Notes: generated by a model from the letters alone, not told the origin. 64,000 nt of DNA from DATCBF01 sp964401995 (GCA_964401995.1 CAYOAP010000007.1:62001-126000); one strand, 5' to 3'. Positions 41,763-50,509 are shown, counted from the stretch's first letter. Made by a program: numbers and translations.

Positions 41763-42143
41763 ATGGCCGAGCCACACCCCTTCCGGCGCGCCGCCGAAGC
41801 CAAAGATCTTGACCTCCTGAAGGAGACGCTGAGCGAGGACGTTGTCCTCCACAGCCCGATCCTCTTCCGCGGCTTCGAGGGACGCGAGATGGTGATCACC
41901 GTCCTCACCCACGTTTCCGCCACGCTCGAGGGGCTCACCTACGTCGATGAACTGGTCGGCGATGGCACCGTCGCCCTGCGCTTCAAAGCGACGGTCGAGG
42001 ATCGCGAGCTGGAGGGCATCGACTTCCTCGAGCTCGACGAGCAGGGCCTGGTCCGCGAGCTGACCGTCTTCATGCGGCCGATGTCAGCCCTGACCCGCTT
42101 CAACGAGCGCATGTCCGAGCGCCTCGGCGTCGCGCCTTCCTAG
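41763..42143 (+). CDS. SnoaL-like / NTF2-fold protein
   Basis: 126 residues with the cone-shaped NTF2 pattern: HPFRRAAEAKDLDLLKETLSEDVVLHSPI, then FEGREMVITVLTHV and a beta-rich C-terminal half ending FMRPMSALTRFNERM. Such domains bind small hydrophobic ligands or act as simple isomerases; no catalytic residues can be assigned. Divergent from the DDN-like gene with 33 bases between. Confidence 0.72.
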   Translation: MAEPHPFRRAAEAKDLDLLKETLSEDVVLHSPILFRGFEGREMVITVLTHVSATLEGLTYVDELVGDGTVALRFKATVEDRELEGIDFLELDEQGLVRELTVFMRPMSALTRFNERMSERLGVAPS

Positions 42144-42166
42144 AACGCCGGCTTCCATCCGCAATA

Positions 42167-42178
42167 GAACATATGTTC
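42167..42178. promoter_or_regulatory. LexA-like SOS box
   Basis: GAACATATGTTC is a perfect 12-bp palindrome that matches the GAAC-N4-GTTC core of Gram-positive and actinobacterial LexA sites. It ends 5 bases before the GTG of the nuclease gene, where repressor binding would block transcription. Confidence 0.6.
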
Positions 42179-42183
42179 GTTCT

Positions 42184-42954
42184 GTGGAACGGAGGATCAA
42201 TCGACGAGAACAGGGCGATCTGGGCGAGGCATCCGCAGTCGAATGGCTAATCAGCGTGGGCGCGACTGTCTTTGTCCCCTTTGGTCACAGTCCGGACATC
42301 GATCTTGTCGCTTGCGCGAACGGACGGCTGCTGCGCATCCAGGTGAAGACATCGACCCAACGCTCGACAACGCCGGGCGGCCATGCGCGCAGCATGGTGG
42401 AGCTGGCTACGAGCGGCGGCAATCAGAGCGGGGCCGGAGTCAAGAAGAAGATTGACCCCGCCCAGCTCGACTATCTGTTCGCTCACACCGGCGATGGACG
42501 TCGCTGGTTCATCCCGTCGACAGCAATAGAGGCCTTAGCTGCAATCACCCTCGGCGGCACCAAGTACTCGGAGTTCGAGATCGAGCCAGGCCGCCCGATT
42601 GATCGTCTCGTGTACGGCGGGGATCCGTCTATAGAATCGCCCGCCGCGGGGGAGTATCCAAGCGGTCAACGGATGGCGACTGTAAATCGTCCGGCTCAGC
42701 CTTCGCAGGTTCGAATCCTGCCTCCCCCATTCCGCCCAAGGCCCGGCTTCAAGGCTGGGAAGCGCGACCGCAGATTGGGGCGGAGCGGCCAGGCGATCGT
42801 CAACCAGAAGCGACGAGTGACGTTGCCTCGGCGTGCGTGCATCGAGGCTGGGCTGCAAGACGGCGATCGTCTTCGCGTGCGAAGCCATTGCGATGGCCGG
42901 GTCGTGCTCGAACGCATCGAGCCACCTCCCGCCTCGCTAACGTCCAGCACGTGA
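42184..42954 (+). CDS. PD-(D/E)XK nuclease reading through tRNA-Tyr into an AbrB-like domain
   Basis: One open frame of 256 residues. Residues 1-150 look like the PDDEXK_5 (intron-associated) nuclease family: GDLGEASAVEWLI, GHSPDIDLVAC (catalytic Asp) and LLRIQVKTST (QVK as the D/E-x-K part). Residues about 155-182 are the in-frame translation of tRNA-Tyr. Residues about 195-250 resemble a SpoVT/AbrB swapped-hairpin domain (QAIVNQKRRVTLPRRA; GDRLRVRSHCDGRVVLERI). Stop overlaps the SDR gene as GTGA. The natural product may be the nuclease alone, an AbrB protein alone, or the fusion. Confidence 0.65.
   Translation: MERRINRREQGDLGEASAVEWLISVGATVFVPFGHSPDIDLVACANGRLLRIQVKTSTQRSTTPGGHARSMVELATSGGNQSGAGVKKKIDPAQLDYLFAHTGDGRRWFIPSTAIEALAAITLGGTKYSEFEIEPGRPIDRLVYGGDPSIESPAAGEYPSGQRMATVNRPAQPSQVRILPPPFRPRPGFKAGKRDRRLGRSGQAIVNQKRRVTLPRRACIEAGLQDGDRLRVRSHCDGRVVLERIEPPPASLTSST
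42648..42729 (+). tRNA. tRNA-Tyr(GUA)
   Basis: 82 nt, class II with a long variable arm. Acceptor GGGGGAG pairs with CTCCCCC, discriminator A; anticodon GTA at 42682-42684 in the loop CTGTAAA; T arm GCAGGTTCGAATCCTGC. CCA is not encoded. It is wholly contained, same strand, in the open frame of the PD-(D/E)XK/AbrB gene. Confidence 0.95.
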
Positions 42955-43667
42955 GCAGCCTCGACGATCGAGTTATCGCCATCGCCGGAGCCGGCGGCGG
43001 GCTGGGCCCGGTTGTGGCCGAGCGCTTGGCCGCGGCTGGCGCCACCATCGCCGCCACCGATCGCGACCAGGGGCGCCTCGACCAGATCGCCGCTGACCTC
43101 GGCCTCGCCGAGAACCGCTGGGACGGGCGCGCGGTCGACCTGCTCGACGAAGGCGCGACCGGCGAGTGGTGCGCCGCCCTGGTCGAGCGCTTCGGCAAGG
43201 TCGACGGCCTGATGCACCTGGTCGGCGGCTGGAAGGGCGGCCAGCCGCTGCACGAAGAGCCCCTCTCGGACTGGGATCTGCTGCACGACCTGCTGATCCG
43301 CACCGTCCAGCACACCAGCCGCGGCTTCCACGACGCTCTGCTCGCCAGCGGCCGCGGCCGCTTCGTCCTCGTCTCCGCCAAGCAGGCCCAGGCGCCCTCG
43401 AACGAGAACGCCGCCTATGCAGCGGCGAAGGCGGCGGCCGAGGCCTGGACGTTGGCCCTGGCCGACGGATTCGAAGGAACCGGCGCGACCGCCAACATCC
43501 TCGTCGTCGAGGCGATCCTCACCCCGCGGATGCGGGAGGAGAGCCCCGGCGAGGAGTTTCCGACCTTCACCCCGGCCGAGCACCTGGCCGAGGCGATCGC
43601 ATTTCTCTGCTCGGATGCGGGGGCGAAGATGAACGGGCAGCGATTTCCGCTTACGATGCGCGGATGA
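42951..43667 (+). CDS. Short-chain dehydrogenase/reductase
   Basis: 238 residues. The nucleotide-binding loop is AGAGGGLGPVVAERL, the Asp of ATDRDQG suggests NAD preference, catalytic Ser lies in FVLVSAKQA, and YxxxK in AAYAAAKAAAE. The C-terminal block FTPAEHLAEAIAFLCSDAG is usual for SDRs. GTG 42951 overlaps the previous stop (GTGA), and its own stop overlaps the MerR start (ATGA), so these genes form a unit. Substrate unknown. Confidence 0.87.
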   Translation: MSSLDDRVIAIAGAGGGLGPVVAERLAAAGATIAATDRDQGRLDQIAADLGLAENRWDGRAVDLLDEGATGEWCAALVERFGKVDGLMHLVGGWKGGQPLHEEPLSDWDLLHDLLIRTVQHTSRGFHDALLASGRGRFVLVSAKQAQAPSNENAAYAAAKAAAEAWTLALADGFEGTGATANILVVEAILTPRMREESPGEEFPTFTPAEHLAEAIAFLCSDAGAKMNGQRFPLTMRG

Positions 43668-44461
43668 GCAAGCCTGGGGAGGCACAGGACAAGTCTGGCG
43701 AGGCCCAGATGACGATCGGTGAGCTGGCACGGCGCACCGGCATGACCGTGCGCAACATCCGCGCCCACCAGACCCGGGGCCTGTTGCCCCCGCCGGAGGT
43801 GCGCGGCCGCACCGGCTATTACGGCGAGGAGCACGTCGCCCGCATCGCCCTCACCCGCGAGATGCAGGCCGACGGCCTCAACCTCGAGGCGATCCGGCTC
43901 CTGCTGGAAAGCTCCGATGGCAGCGGCAGCACCGAGATCCTCGACTTCACCCGCGCCCTGCGCGCCCCTTATGAGGACGAGGCGCCGGAAATCGTCGACG
44001 CGGCCGAGATGACAAACCTCTGGGGGGTCGATCCCGACCCGAAGCTGATCCAGCGCGCCGAGCGCCTCGGCATCATGCGCGAACTGCCCGAGGGGCGCTA
44101 CGAGATCATCAGCCCCCGCCTGCAGCGCGCCGGGGTCGAGCTGGCCCGGCTCGGGATCAAACCCGAAGCCGCCCTCGACACGGTCGAACAGTTGCGCCAA
44201 CACGCCGAGGGCGTCGCCCGCACCTTCATCGACCTCTTCGTCAACGAGGTCTGGGAGCCCTTCGATGCCGCCGGCCGTCCCGAGGAGGACTGGCCCAAGG
44301 TGCGCGAAGCGCTCGAGCGCCTGCGCCCCCTCGCCGCCGGCGGCCTGCTCGCGATCTTCCAGCTGGTGATGAGCGAGGCCAGCGAACGCGCCAGCGAGCG
44401 CACCCTCCAGCTGGAGACCAGCGGCTCTTCCAAGAAGAGCAGGCGCAGGGCCACGTCTTAA
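43664..44461 (+). CDS. MerR family transcriptional regulator
   Basis: 265 residues. The MerR helix-turn-helix and wing are MTIGELARRTGMTVRNIRAHQTRGLLPPP followed by GRTGYYGEEHVARIALTREMQ and the dimer helix start. The long remaining part (about 90-265) is a helical effector domain without the cysteines of metal sensors. Coupled by ATGA to the SDR gene, which it may control. Confidence 0.85.
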   Translation: MSKPGEAQDKSGEAQMTIGELARRTGMTVRNIRAHQTRGLLPPPEVRGRTGYYGEEHVARIALTREMQADGLNLEAIRLLLESSDGSGSTEILDFTRALRAPYEDEAPEIVDAAEMTNLWGVDPDPKLIQRAERLGIMRELPEGRYEIISPRLQRAGVELARLGIKPEAALDTVEQLRQHAEGVARTFIDLFVNEVWEPFDAAGRPEEDWPKVREALERLRPLAAGGLLAIFQLVMSEASERASERTLQLETSGSSKKSRRRATS

Positions 44462-44484
44462 ACACCAGTTATTGTCTTTATTCG

Positions 44485-44499
44485 CCCCTTATATAGGGG
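44485..44499. promoter_or_regulatory. Palindrome upstream of the Fic gene
   Basis: CCCCT (44485-44489) and AGGGG (44495-44499) flank TATAT in an AT-rich stretch 22 bases before the fic ATG. The TATATA in its centre could be a -10 element, so a bound repressor would block it. An AbiEi-like domain in the Fic protein is a candidate binder. Confidence 0.45.
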
Positions 44500-44520
44500 T
44501 TCTTGAACGAAAGACAGGTG

Positions 44521-46014
44521 ATGGCGCGTCCTAAAAACGACTTCTTGGACGAGGCCGAGATCTTCCGGCCGGCAGATCCAGCCGCCGCCAGCCGCGCGAT
44601 GCGCCGGGGCGACCTCCGGCGCCTCGGGCGTGGGCTCTATACGTCCAACCCCGACGAGCCCGCCGAGCAGCTCGTTCGTCGCAGCTGGATGGAGGTCGCG
44701 GCGCTCTACTTCCCGGGGGCCGTCATCGTCGATCGCTCGGCGGTCGAAGGACGTCCCGCAGGCGACGGCTCGCTCTTCCTCGATTCCGGATCGCGCCACT
44801 CCCATCCGAGCGCAGTGCGGCTTCCGGGCCTGGCCTTGAAGCCTCGCCAGGGCCCTGGGCCGCTGGAGGGCGACATGCCGTTCGGGGATCTGCACCGCAG
44901 CGGCGAGGCCCGCACCGCGCTGGACAATATGCGCCCCTCGAGGGCCCGCTCCGGGGTGGCGAGGACTCTAAATGCAGCCGAGCTGGAGGAGTGGCTGGAG
45001 CGCATCGCCCGCAACCGAGGGGAGGATGAGCTGCTGAGGATTCGAGACGAGGCTCGCGAGATCGCCCCCGCTCTCGAAGCGGACGCCGCGCAGGTGAAGC
45101 TCGATCGCCTAATCGCCGCCTCCCTGCTGGGCACCGGCGACGCTCGTCTCGCCACCGCGTCCGGCAGGGCAAGAGGCCGCGGTGAGCCGTTTGACGCTCC
45201 TCGTGTCGCCCTCTTCGAGACCCTGCATGGCGCTCTCGCCGGCCACATCGCCCCGCTGCATCCCGAGCCCGCCGACCCAAACCGGGTCTTCGCCTTCTTC
45301 GAGGCCTACTTCTCCAACTTCATCGAGGGCACGGAATTCGAGGTCGGAGAGGCCGAGGAAATTGTCTTCGAGGGAGTCATCCCCAGCGAGCGTCCGGAAG
45401 ATGCCCACGACATCCTCGGCACCTTCGGGGTCGTCACCGACCCCGATCTTCGAACTCGCATCCCCGCTGACGCCGAGGGTTTCAGCGGTCATCTGCGAGA
45501 GTTGAACCGGCGCATCCTCGAGCTCCGCCCCGACAAAAGGCCCGGCGAGTGGAAGCAGCGAGCCAACCGCGCCGGAGCGACCAGCTTCGTCGCCCCCGAT
45601 CTGGTCCTCGGCACCCTGCGCGAGGCCTGGCGCTTCTACGCGACGCTTCCACCGGGTTTCCCCCGCGCGGTGTTCGCGATGTTCGCTGCCAGCGAGGTTC
45701 ACCCCTTCGCCGATGGCAACGGCCGCGTCTCCCGCGCCCTGCTCAACGCCGAGCTCAGCGCTGCCGGCCAGTGCCGGGTCGTGATCCCGCTCTGCTTTCG
45801 GACCGACTACCTTGGCGCGCTCCGCGCGCTCAGCCGCCAGGGCAGCCCCGAGCCATTGCTGCGGGCGGTCGAGCGTGCCCAGCGCTGGTCCTCTCTTGTC
45901 GACTGGACGACCATGTCGAGGGCTCTGGCCCAGCTTGAGCGGACCAACGCCCTCATCCCTCCCGATGAGGCCGACGAGCAGGGCGCGATCCTGCTCGATC
46001 CCCCGTCCCCCTAG
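44521..46014 (+). CDS. Fic-domain AMPylator with AbiEi-like N-terminus
   Basis: 497 residues. Fic proteins transfer AMP to target hydroxyls. The catalytic motif HPFADGNGRVSR is complete (about residue 394) and an inhibitory-helix motif SNFIEG (Ser265-Gly270, fitting S/TxxxEG/N) lies before it, so the enzyme is self-inhibited (class II). The first about 120 residues (EIFRPADPAAASRAMRRGDLRRLGRGLYTSN) resemble the winged-helix of AbiEi antitoxins, unusual for Fic. ATG 44521 follows AAAGACAGG. Target unknown; a defence or toxin-antitoxin role is inferred. Confidence 0.83.
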   Translation: MARPKNDFLDEAEIFRPADPAAASRAMRRGDLRRLGRGLYTSNPDEPAEQLVRRSWMEVAALYFPGAVIVDRSAVEGRPAGDGSLFLDSGSRHSHPSAVRLPGLALKPRQGPGPLEGDMPFGDLHRSGEARTALDNMRPSRARSGVARTLNAAELEEWLERIARNRGEDELLRIRDEAREIAPALEADAAQVKLDRLIAASLLGTGDARLATASGRARGRGEPFDAPRVALFETLHGALAGHIAPLHPEPADPNRVFAFFEAYFSNFIEGTEFEVGEAEEIVFEGVIPSERPEDAHDILGTFGVVTDPDLRTRIPADAEGFSGHLRELNRRILELRPDKRPGEWKQRANRAGATSFVAPDLVLGTLREAWRFYATLPPGFPRAVFAMFAASEVHPFADGNGRVSRALLNAELSAAGQCRVVIPLCFRTDYLGALRALSRQGSPEPLLRAVERAQRWSSLVDWTTMSRALAQLERTNALIPPDEADEQGAILLDPPSP

Positions 46015-46040
46015 CGTGGCTGCCCCCGGCCGGAGGCTTC

Positions 46041-46058
46041 CTTTACGTTAAAGTAAAG
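46041..46058. promoter_or_regulatory. Candidate VapB operator
   Basis: CTTTAC (46041-46046) and GTAAAG (46053-46058) form an interrupted palindrome ending 2 bases before the vapB ATG. VapB antitoxins bind such sites in their own promoters. Confidence 0.5.
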
Positions 46059-46060
46059 CG

Positions 46061-46279
46061 ATGCCCAGAATCTCTTCCAAGCACCAGATCACCCTTCCGG
46101 TTGAGAGCCTCAGGGCGGCGGGCATGGGGCCTGGCGACGAGGTGACCATCGAGCCCGAGGGGCCTGACCGAATCGTCGTCCATCGCGCCGACCCCGATCT
46201 CTCTAACGCGCTTGGAGTCTTCGATGGCCTCTACGAGCCGGGGCACCTCGATCGCCTGCGGTCCGAGGAGCGCGCTTGA
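46061..46279 (+). CDS. vapB: AbrB/MazE-fold antitoxin (VapB-like)
   Basis: 72 residues. The swapped-hairpin DNA-binding domain reads MPRISSKHQITLPVESLRAAGMGPGDEVTIEPEGPDR-like, and the C-terminal DPDLSNALGVFDGLYEPGHL would wrap the toxin. The gene overlaps the toxin start (TTGA), and a palindrome sits just before its ATG, the usual autoregulated layout. Confidence 0.85.
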   Translation: MPRISSKHQITLPVESLRAAGMGPGDEVTIEPEGPDRIVVHRADPDLSNALGVFDGLYEPGHLDRLRSEERA

Positions 46280-46680
46280 GCGCCTGCGTGCTCGACACCG
46301 ATGTCGTCATCGCTGCGCTCGATAGGAGGGATGCCCATCACGACGCTGCGGCTCGAGCGGTCGAGCGGTTGGCGCGGGTGGAGACGCACCTTCTCCTTTC
46401 AGCGGTGAACTACGCCGAGTCGCTGGTCCGCCCCGCCGAGGACGAGCGGACGCTGCGCGCTGCCGTCGACGCGATCGCGTCGTTACGGATCCGCGTCGTC
46501 TCTCCTGACGCCGTCGTTGCCCGCAACGCGGCCAAGCACCGGGGGTTGGGAATCAGCCTTGCCGACGGCTTTGCGCTCGCCACGGCAGTGGCGCATGACG
46601 CCACCGTCGCCTCCTTCGACAAGCGTGTCCGTCGTGCCCTGCGCCCAGCCGGCCTTCGCCTCTGCCCCGCGCTTGGGTAG
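46276..46680 (+). CDS. vapC: PIN-domain ribonuclease toxin (VapC-like)
   Basis: 134 residues. PIN acidic residues are visible: Asp in CVLDTDVVIAAL, Glu in VNYAESLVRP, and Asp in ISLADGFALATA and ATVASFDKRV. VapC toxins cut tRNA or rRNA when freed from VapB. TTG start at 46276 overlaps the antitoxin stop, keeping the two coupled. All catalytic positions appear intact. Confidence 0.86.
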   Translation: MSACVLDTDVVIAALDRRDAHHDAAARAVERLARVETHLLLSAVNYAESLVRPAEDERTLRAAVDAIASLRIRVVSPDAVVARNAAKHRGLGISLADGFALATAVAHDATVASFDKRVRRALRPAGLRLCPALG

Positions 46681-46788
46681 TCACAGCCGCTTCGCCCTCA
46701 GATCCGCCGCCCCGCCGCTAGAGTTACGTACCAGCTCTTACAGACTGTTGGCGTTCCGTTGGGAAGCGGACGGCTAGCGTGACTTGGG

Positions 46789-49700
46789 ATGACTAGCGAA
46801 AAGGTAAAGGGGAAAGAGGCTCGAGCGGCGCTGCCGTTCTCGCTCCGCCGTCCGCGCTTGGTGTTGGCGATCTCCTTCGTCTTCATCTGCATCCTCGGCA
46901 TCATCGGCCTCCACGTCGAGAACGGCCTGAAGCCGACCTCGCTCGACGTCTCCGGCACCGAGTCCTCGCGCGCCGGGGAATCGCTGCACCGTTACTTCGG
47001 CGACTCCGCCCCCTTCGCGGTCCTGCTGCGGGGTCCATCGGCCTCGCTGGAAGAGCAGGGCCCAGCGCTGATCCACGCCCTCCGCACCGATCCCAGGGTG
47101 ACGACGATCTCCCCCTGGGACAGGGGCAGCGTCGCCCGCCTGCGGCCGGGGCCGAACCGGGCGCTGATCCTCGTCGACTTCCACGTCGGGATCGACGAAG
47201 CGGTCGATAAGTCCGTTCCCCACCTGAACGAACTGCTCGAAACCAAGATCACCGCGCCGGTGCACGCCACCCAGACTGGCTTCGCCAGCCTCTCGAGCGC
47301 GATCCAGGACGAATCGATCAGCGCCTCCGAGCAGAGCGAGCTGATTGCCCTGCCGGTCCTGCTGTTGGTCCTGCTGATGGTCTTCCGCTCGCCGATCGCC
47401 GCCCTGATCCCGCTCGCCTTCGGCGCGATCACGGTGATCACCTCGCGCGGGGTCCTCGCCCTCGCCACCTCCTACATCTCGATCGACGCCTTCGCCCTCA
47501 CCGTGAGCACGATGATGGGCCTCGCCCTCGGGGTCGACTATGCCCTCTTAATGGTCTCGCGCTTCCGCGAGGAGCTGGCGGCCGGGGCGGACCCGGCCGA
47601 GGCCGCCCGGGCGACCCGCCGCACCGCCGGGCGCACGATCCTCTTCGCCGGCAGCACCCTCTTCCTCTCGATGTTCGTCTCGATCTTCATCCTGCCGGGG
47701 GCGCTGCTCGTCTCCCTGGCCGGGACCGTGATCATCGTCGTCATCCTCAGCGTCATGGTCGCGACCCTGGTCGCGCCGCCGCTGCTGACCCTGGTTGGGC
47801 CCAACGTCGACCGCTGGCGGATCGGCCGCCCGGTCGCCGGCCGCTCCCGGTTGATGCGCTCGGTTGACGCGGCGCTGCGCCGGCCCGTCCTCGCCGTCGT
47901 GGTTATCGGCGGCGTCGTCCTGCTGCTGGCGACGCCGGCGATCGGGCTGAAGACCGGCCCGCCGTCGACCGAGCAGCTGCCGACCGACAGCCAGGCTCGC
48001 AAGGACGCCGAAGAAATCGATGCCGCGATCGGCCCCGGCTTCGAGTCGCCCTTCGTCATCGTCGCCTCGACCCCGGTCGGGACGATCACCGAAGAACCCC
48101 GCTTCGCCGAGATCACCCGCTGGCAGGAAAAGATCGCCGAAGACCCCGGTGTGCAGGCGGTGATCGGCCCCGCCCAGATCTCGCGCAAGGTGGCGCCGTT
48201 GAAGCAGTCGACCAAGGAACTGCTGGGCAACGGGGCCGAAGGCGGGCATCTGGCCGAACTGACAGAACTTGGCCCGAAGCTGAAAGAAGCCGAAAACGGG
48301 GTCGCCCAGGTCCGGGCCGGGCTGGTCGATGCGGCGGCCGGGGCGGGCCTGCTCGGGACCGGCTCCGGGCGCGCCGAACAGGGCGCCTCGGCGATTGCCG
48401 CCGGCCTCGAAAAGGCCGAGCAGGGCGGCGAACGGGCGGTGGCCGCGGTCAACCGCCTGACCGAAGGCTCGGGCGAACTCGCCGAAGGCCAGAGCGAAGC
48501 CAAAGCCGGGGCGCTGCTGCTCAAGCTCGGCCTCGCCCATCTGCTCAAAGACATCCGCCCCAACGGGTTGGCGCGGGCCAGGCGCCTGCGCGCCAACCTC
48601 AATGCCGCCGCCGCCGAAAACCCGGCCCTCGCCCCCGAGGCCAGGGAAGCCGCCCAGCTGGTCGAACACCTGGCGATCAACCGCAACGAAGTCCGCCGCC
48701 TGCGCGGCGAATCCCAGCGCCTGCACGAAGGCGAGGGCAAATTGCTGGCCGGCAACACGACCCTCCATCGCGGCGCCCAGAAGCTGTCCAGCGCAGCCGG
48801 GGGCCTGCCGGAAGGGCTCTCCAGGCTCGGCTCGGGAGCGCAGCGCCTGGTGCTCGGCATCGCCCAGCTGCGCGGCGGCGCTGACGAACTCGAACGCAGG
48901 CTGGCCGAAGGCTTCCACCACTCCCAGCCGCTGCAGACCGGGCTGCGCCAGGCCAGCGTCAAGGTCACCGCCGGCGCCGGCGCGCTGGGCGACCAGGTCG
49001 GCCGCCTCCACCGCCAGTCTCCTGGCCTCTTCGACTCCGGCTACTACGTGCTCTCCGCCCTCGACGGCGCCCACCACGCCGAACGCCAGAGCGCCGCCTC
49101 GGCGATCGACCTCGACCACGGTGGCCAGGGCGCAGCGATGCTGGTCATCCCTCGCTACACCTTCAACACCCCGGGCTCGATCGCCCTCTACGAACGCCTC
49201 CAGGACGACGCCAAGGGGCTCAGCGCGTCCGCCGGCGTCAATGCCGGCGTCGCCGGCGGGGCCGCCCAGCTGACCGACTACAACCGCGTCACCCGGGCCT
49301 CGATCCCGATCGTGGTCGCGGTCATCACCCTGGTCACCTTCCTGGTCATGGTCGTGGTCCTGCGCGCCCTGCTGCTGGCGGCGCTCGCGGTCGCCCTCAA
49401 CCTCGCCACCGTCGCTGTCGCCTTCGGCGTCCTCACCCTGCTCTTCAACGTCCCCGCCGGCTATCCCCTGGGCGGCAACACCTATGTCGACGCGGTCGGG
49501 GCGACGATGATCTTCGGCGTCATCTTCGGGCTCTCGATCGATTACGCGGTCTTCCTCCTGATGCGGATGCGGGAGAGCTACGAGCAGGACGGTGACAACG
49601 CCGCCGCGATCGCCTTCGGGTTGGAGAAAACCGCCCGCGTGATCACCGGCGCGGCGGCGATCATGATGGCCGTCTTCATCGTCTTCGCCGGCGCCCCGAT

Positions 49701-49893
49701 CGCGACCGTGAGCCAGCTCGGCATCGGCCTCACGATCGCCGTCATCCTCGACGCGACGGTGGTCCGGATCGTCCTTCTGCCAGCGCTGATGCTGCTGCTC
49801 GGAGACCGGGTCTGGTGGCTGCCGCGGCCGCTTCAGCGGCTGCTGCCGGAAATCGATCTACACGGCGAGGAGCCTCTCCAGGCAGAGGCTTGA
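46789..49893 (+). CDS. Large MMPL transporter with long extracytoplasmic coiled coil
   Basis: 1034 residues. RND-type topology with helix 1 near 22-41, helices 2-6 at about 185-340 (GLALGVDYALLMVSRFREE carrying the proton-relay Asp-Tyr), helix 7 near 365, and helices 8-12 at the C-terminus (VIFGLSIDYAVFLLMRMRE). Between helices 7 and 8 lies an unusually long helical region (about 480-780), rich in Ala/Glu/Leu/Gly repeats such as EGQSEAKAGALLLKLGLAHL, resembling YhgE/Pip coils. Likely exports envelope lipids; the coiled coil may reach across the wall. Confidence 0.88.
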   Translation: MTSEKVKGKEARAALPFSLRRPRLVLAISFVFICILGIIGLHVENGLKPTSLDVSGTESSRAGESLHRYFGDSAPFAVLLRGPSASLEEQGPALIHALRTDPRVTTISPWDRGSVARLRPGPNRALILVDFHVGIDEAVDKSVPHLNELLETKITAPVHATQTGFASLSSAIQDESISASEQSELIALPVLLLVLLMVFRSPIAALIPLAFGAITVITSRGVLALATSYISIDAFALTVSTMMGLALGVDYALLMVSRFREELAAGADPAEAARATRRTAGRTILFAGSTLFLSMFVSIFILPGALLVSLAGTVIIVVILSVMVATLVAPPLLTLVGPNVDRWRIGRPVAGRSRLMRSVDAALRRPVLAVVVIGGVVLLLATPAIGLKTGPPSTEQLPTDSQARKDAEEIDAAIGPGFESPFVIVASTPVGTITEEPRFAEITRWQEKIAEDPGVQAVIGPAQISRKVAPLKQSTKELLGNGAEGGHLAELTELGPKLKEAENGVAQVRAGLVDAAAGAGLLGTGSGRAEQGASAIAAGLEKAEQGGERAVAAVNRLTEGSGELAEGQSEAKAGALLLKLGLAHLLKDIRPNGLARARRLRANLNAAAAENPALAPEAREAAQLVEHLAINRNEVRRLRGESQRLHEGEGKLLAGNTTLHRGAQKLSSAAGGLPEGLSRLGSGAQRLVLGIAQLRGGADELERRLAEGFHHSQPLQTGLRQASVKVTAGAGALGDQVGRLHRQSPGLFDSGYYVLSALDGAHHAERQSAASAIDLDHGGQGAAMLVIPRYTFNTPGSIALYERLQDDAKGLSASAGVNAGVAGGAAQLTDYNRVTRASIPIVVAVITLVTFLVMVVVLRALLLAALAVALNLATVAVAFGVLTLLFNVPAGYPLGGNTYVDAVGATMIFGVIFGLSIDYAVFLLMRMRESYEQDGDNAAAIAFGLEKTARVITGAAAIMMAVFIVFAGAPIATVSQLGIGLTIAVILDATVVRIVLLPALMLLLGDRVWWLPRPLQRLLPEIDLHGEEPLQAEA

Positions 49894-50029
49894 TCAAGTA
49901 CGGTGGCTTCCCCTGCGGCCGATCGGCACCGGTATTTCCGAGCTTCGGATGGGTCTTAGGGGAGGCACCAACAGGGAGCAGGGCCCCCGGAAGGGACCCT
50001 CAAACAATCGATCCAAGGCAGGTCAAACC

Positions 50030-50503
50030 ATGAGAGTCCTAATCTTTGCCCTCTTCGCGCTCCTCGTCGCCGGCGCCTCACTGGCCGTGGCCGACGAAGT
50101 CACCCGCGACTCCTACAAAGCGGCGGTGGAACCGATCTGCAAGTCGAACACCGAAGCCAACGAAAAAATCCTCGGAGACGTCCGTTCCGATGTCAAGCAG
50201 GGCAAGCTGAAGCTCGCCGGCGCCCAGTTCTCGAAGGCGGCGACGGCGTTGAAGAAAGCCGTCGGCCAGCTCAAGGCGGTGCCGCCGCCCACCGCCGACG
50301 CGGCCAAATTGACCAAGTGGCTCGCTTACGTCAGCGAAGAGTCCAAGCTCTTCGAAACCGGCGCCGCCGCGCTCAAGGCCGGCAACAAAACCAAGGCCCA
50401 GACGGTGGTCGTGAAGCTCACCCACACCGCCAACCTGGCCAACAACGAGGTGATCAGTTTCGGCTTCCGCTACTGCAAGCTGGAACCGTCGAAGTTCACC
50501 TAG
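50030..50503 (+). CDS. Small secreted protein, helical, unknown
   Basis: 157 residues. ATG 50030 has an AAGGCAGG ribosome site and begins a signal peptide (MRVLIFALFALLVAGASLAVA). The mature part is helical with an N-terminal DSYKAAVEPICKSN and a final FGFRYCKLEPS, so the two cysteines may be disulfide-bonded. Repeated KAATALKKAVGQLKAVPPP/KLTKWLAYVSEESKLF segments suggest a four-helix bundle. It ends before a strong terminator. Confidence 0.75.
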   Translation: MRVLIFALFALLVAGASLAVADEVTRDSYKAAVEPICKSNTEANEKILGDVRSDVKQGKLKLAGAQFSKAATALKKAVGQLKAVPPPTADAAKLTKWLAYVSEESKLFETGAAALKAGNKTKAQTVVVKLTHTANLANNEVISFGFRYCKLEPSKFT

Positions 50504-50509
50504 CCAAGC

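Noticed and set aside
49894..50029. Possible terminator or leader hairpin before the secreted-protein gene
   Set aside because: Only short imperfect GGGCCC-type pairing is present, without a T-run; nothing stands out beyond the ribosome site.
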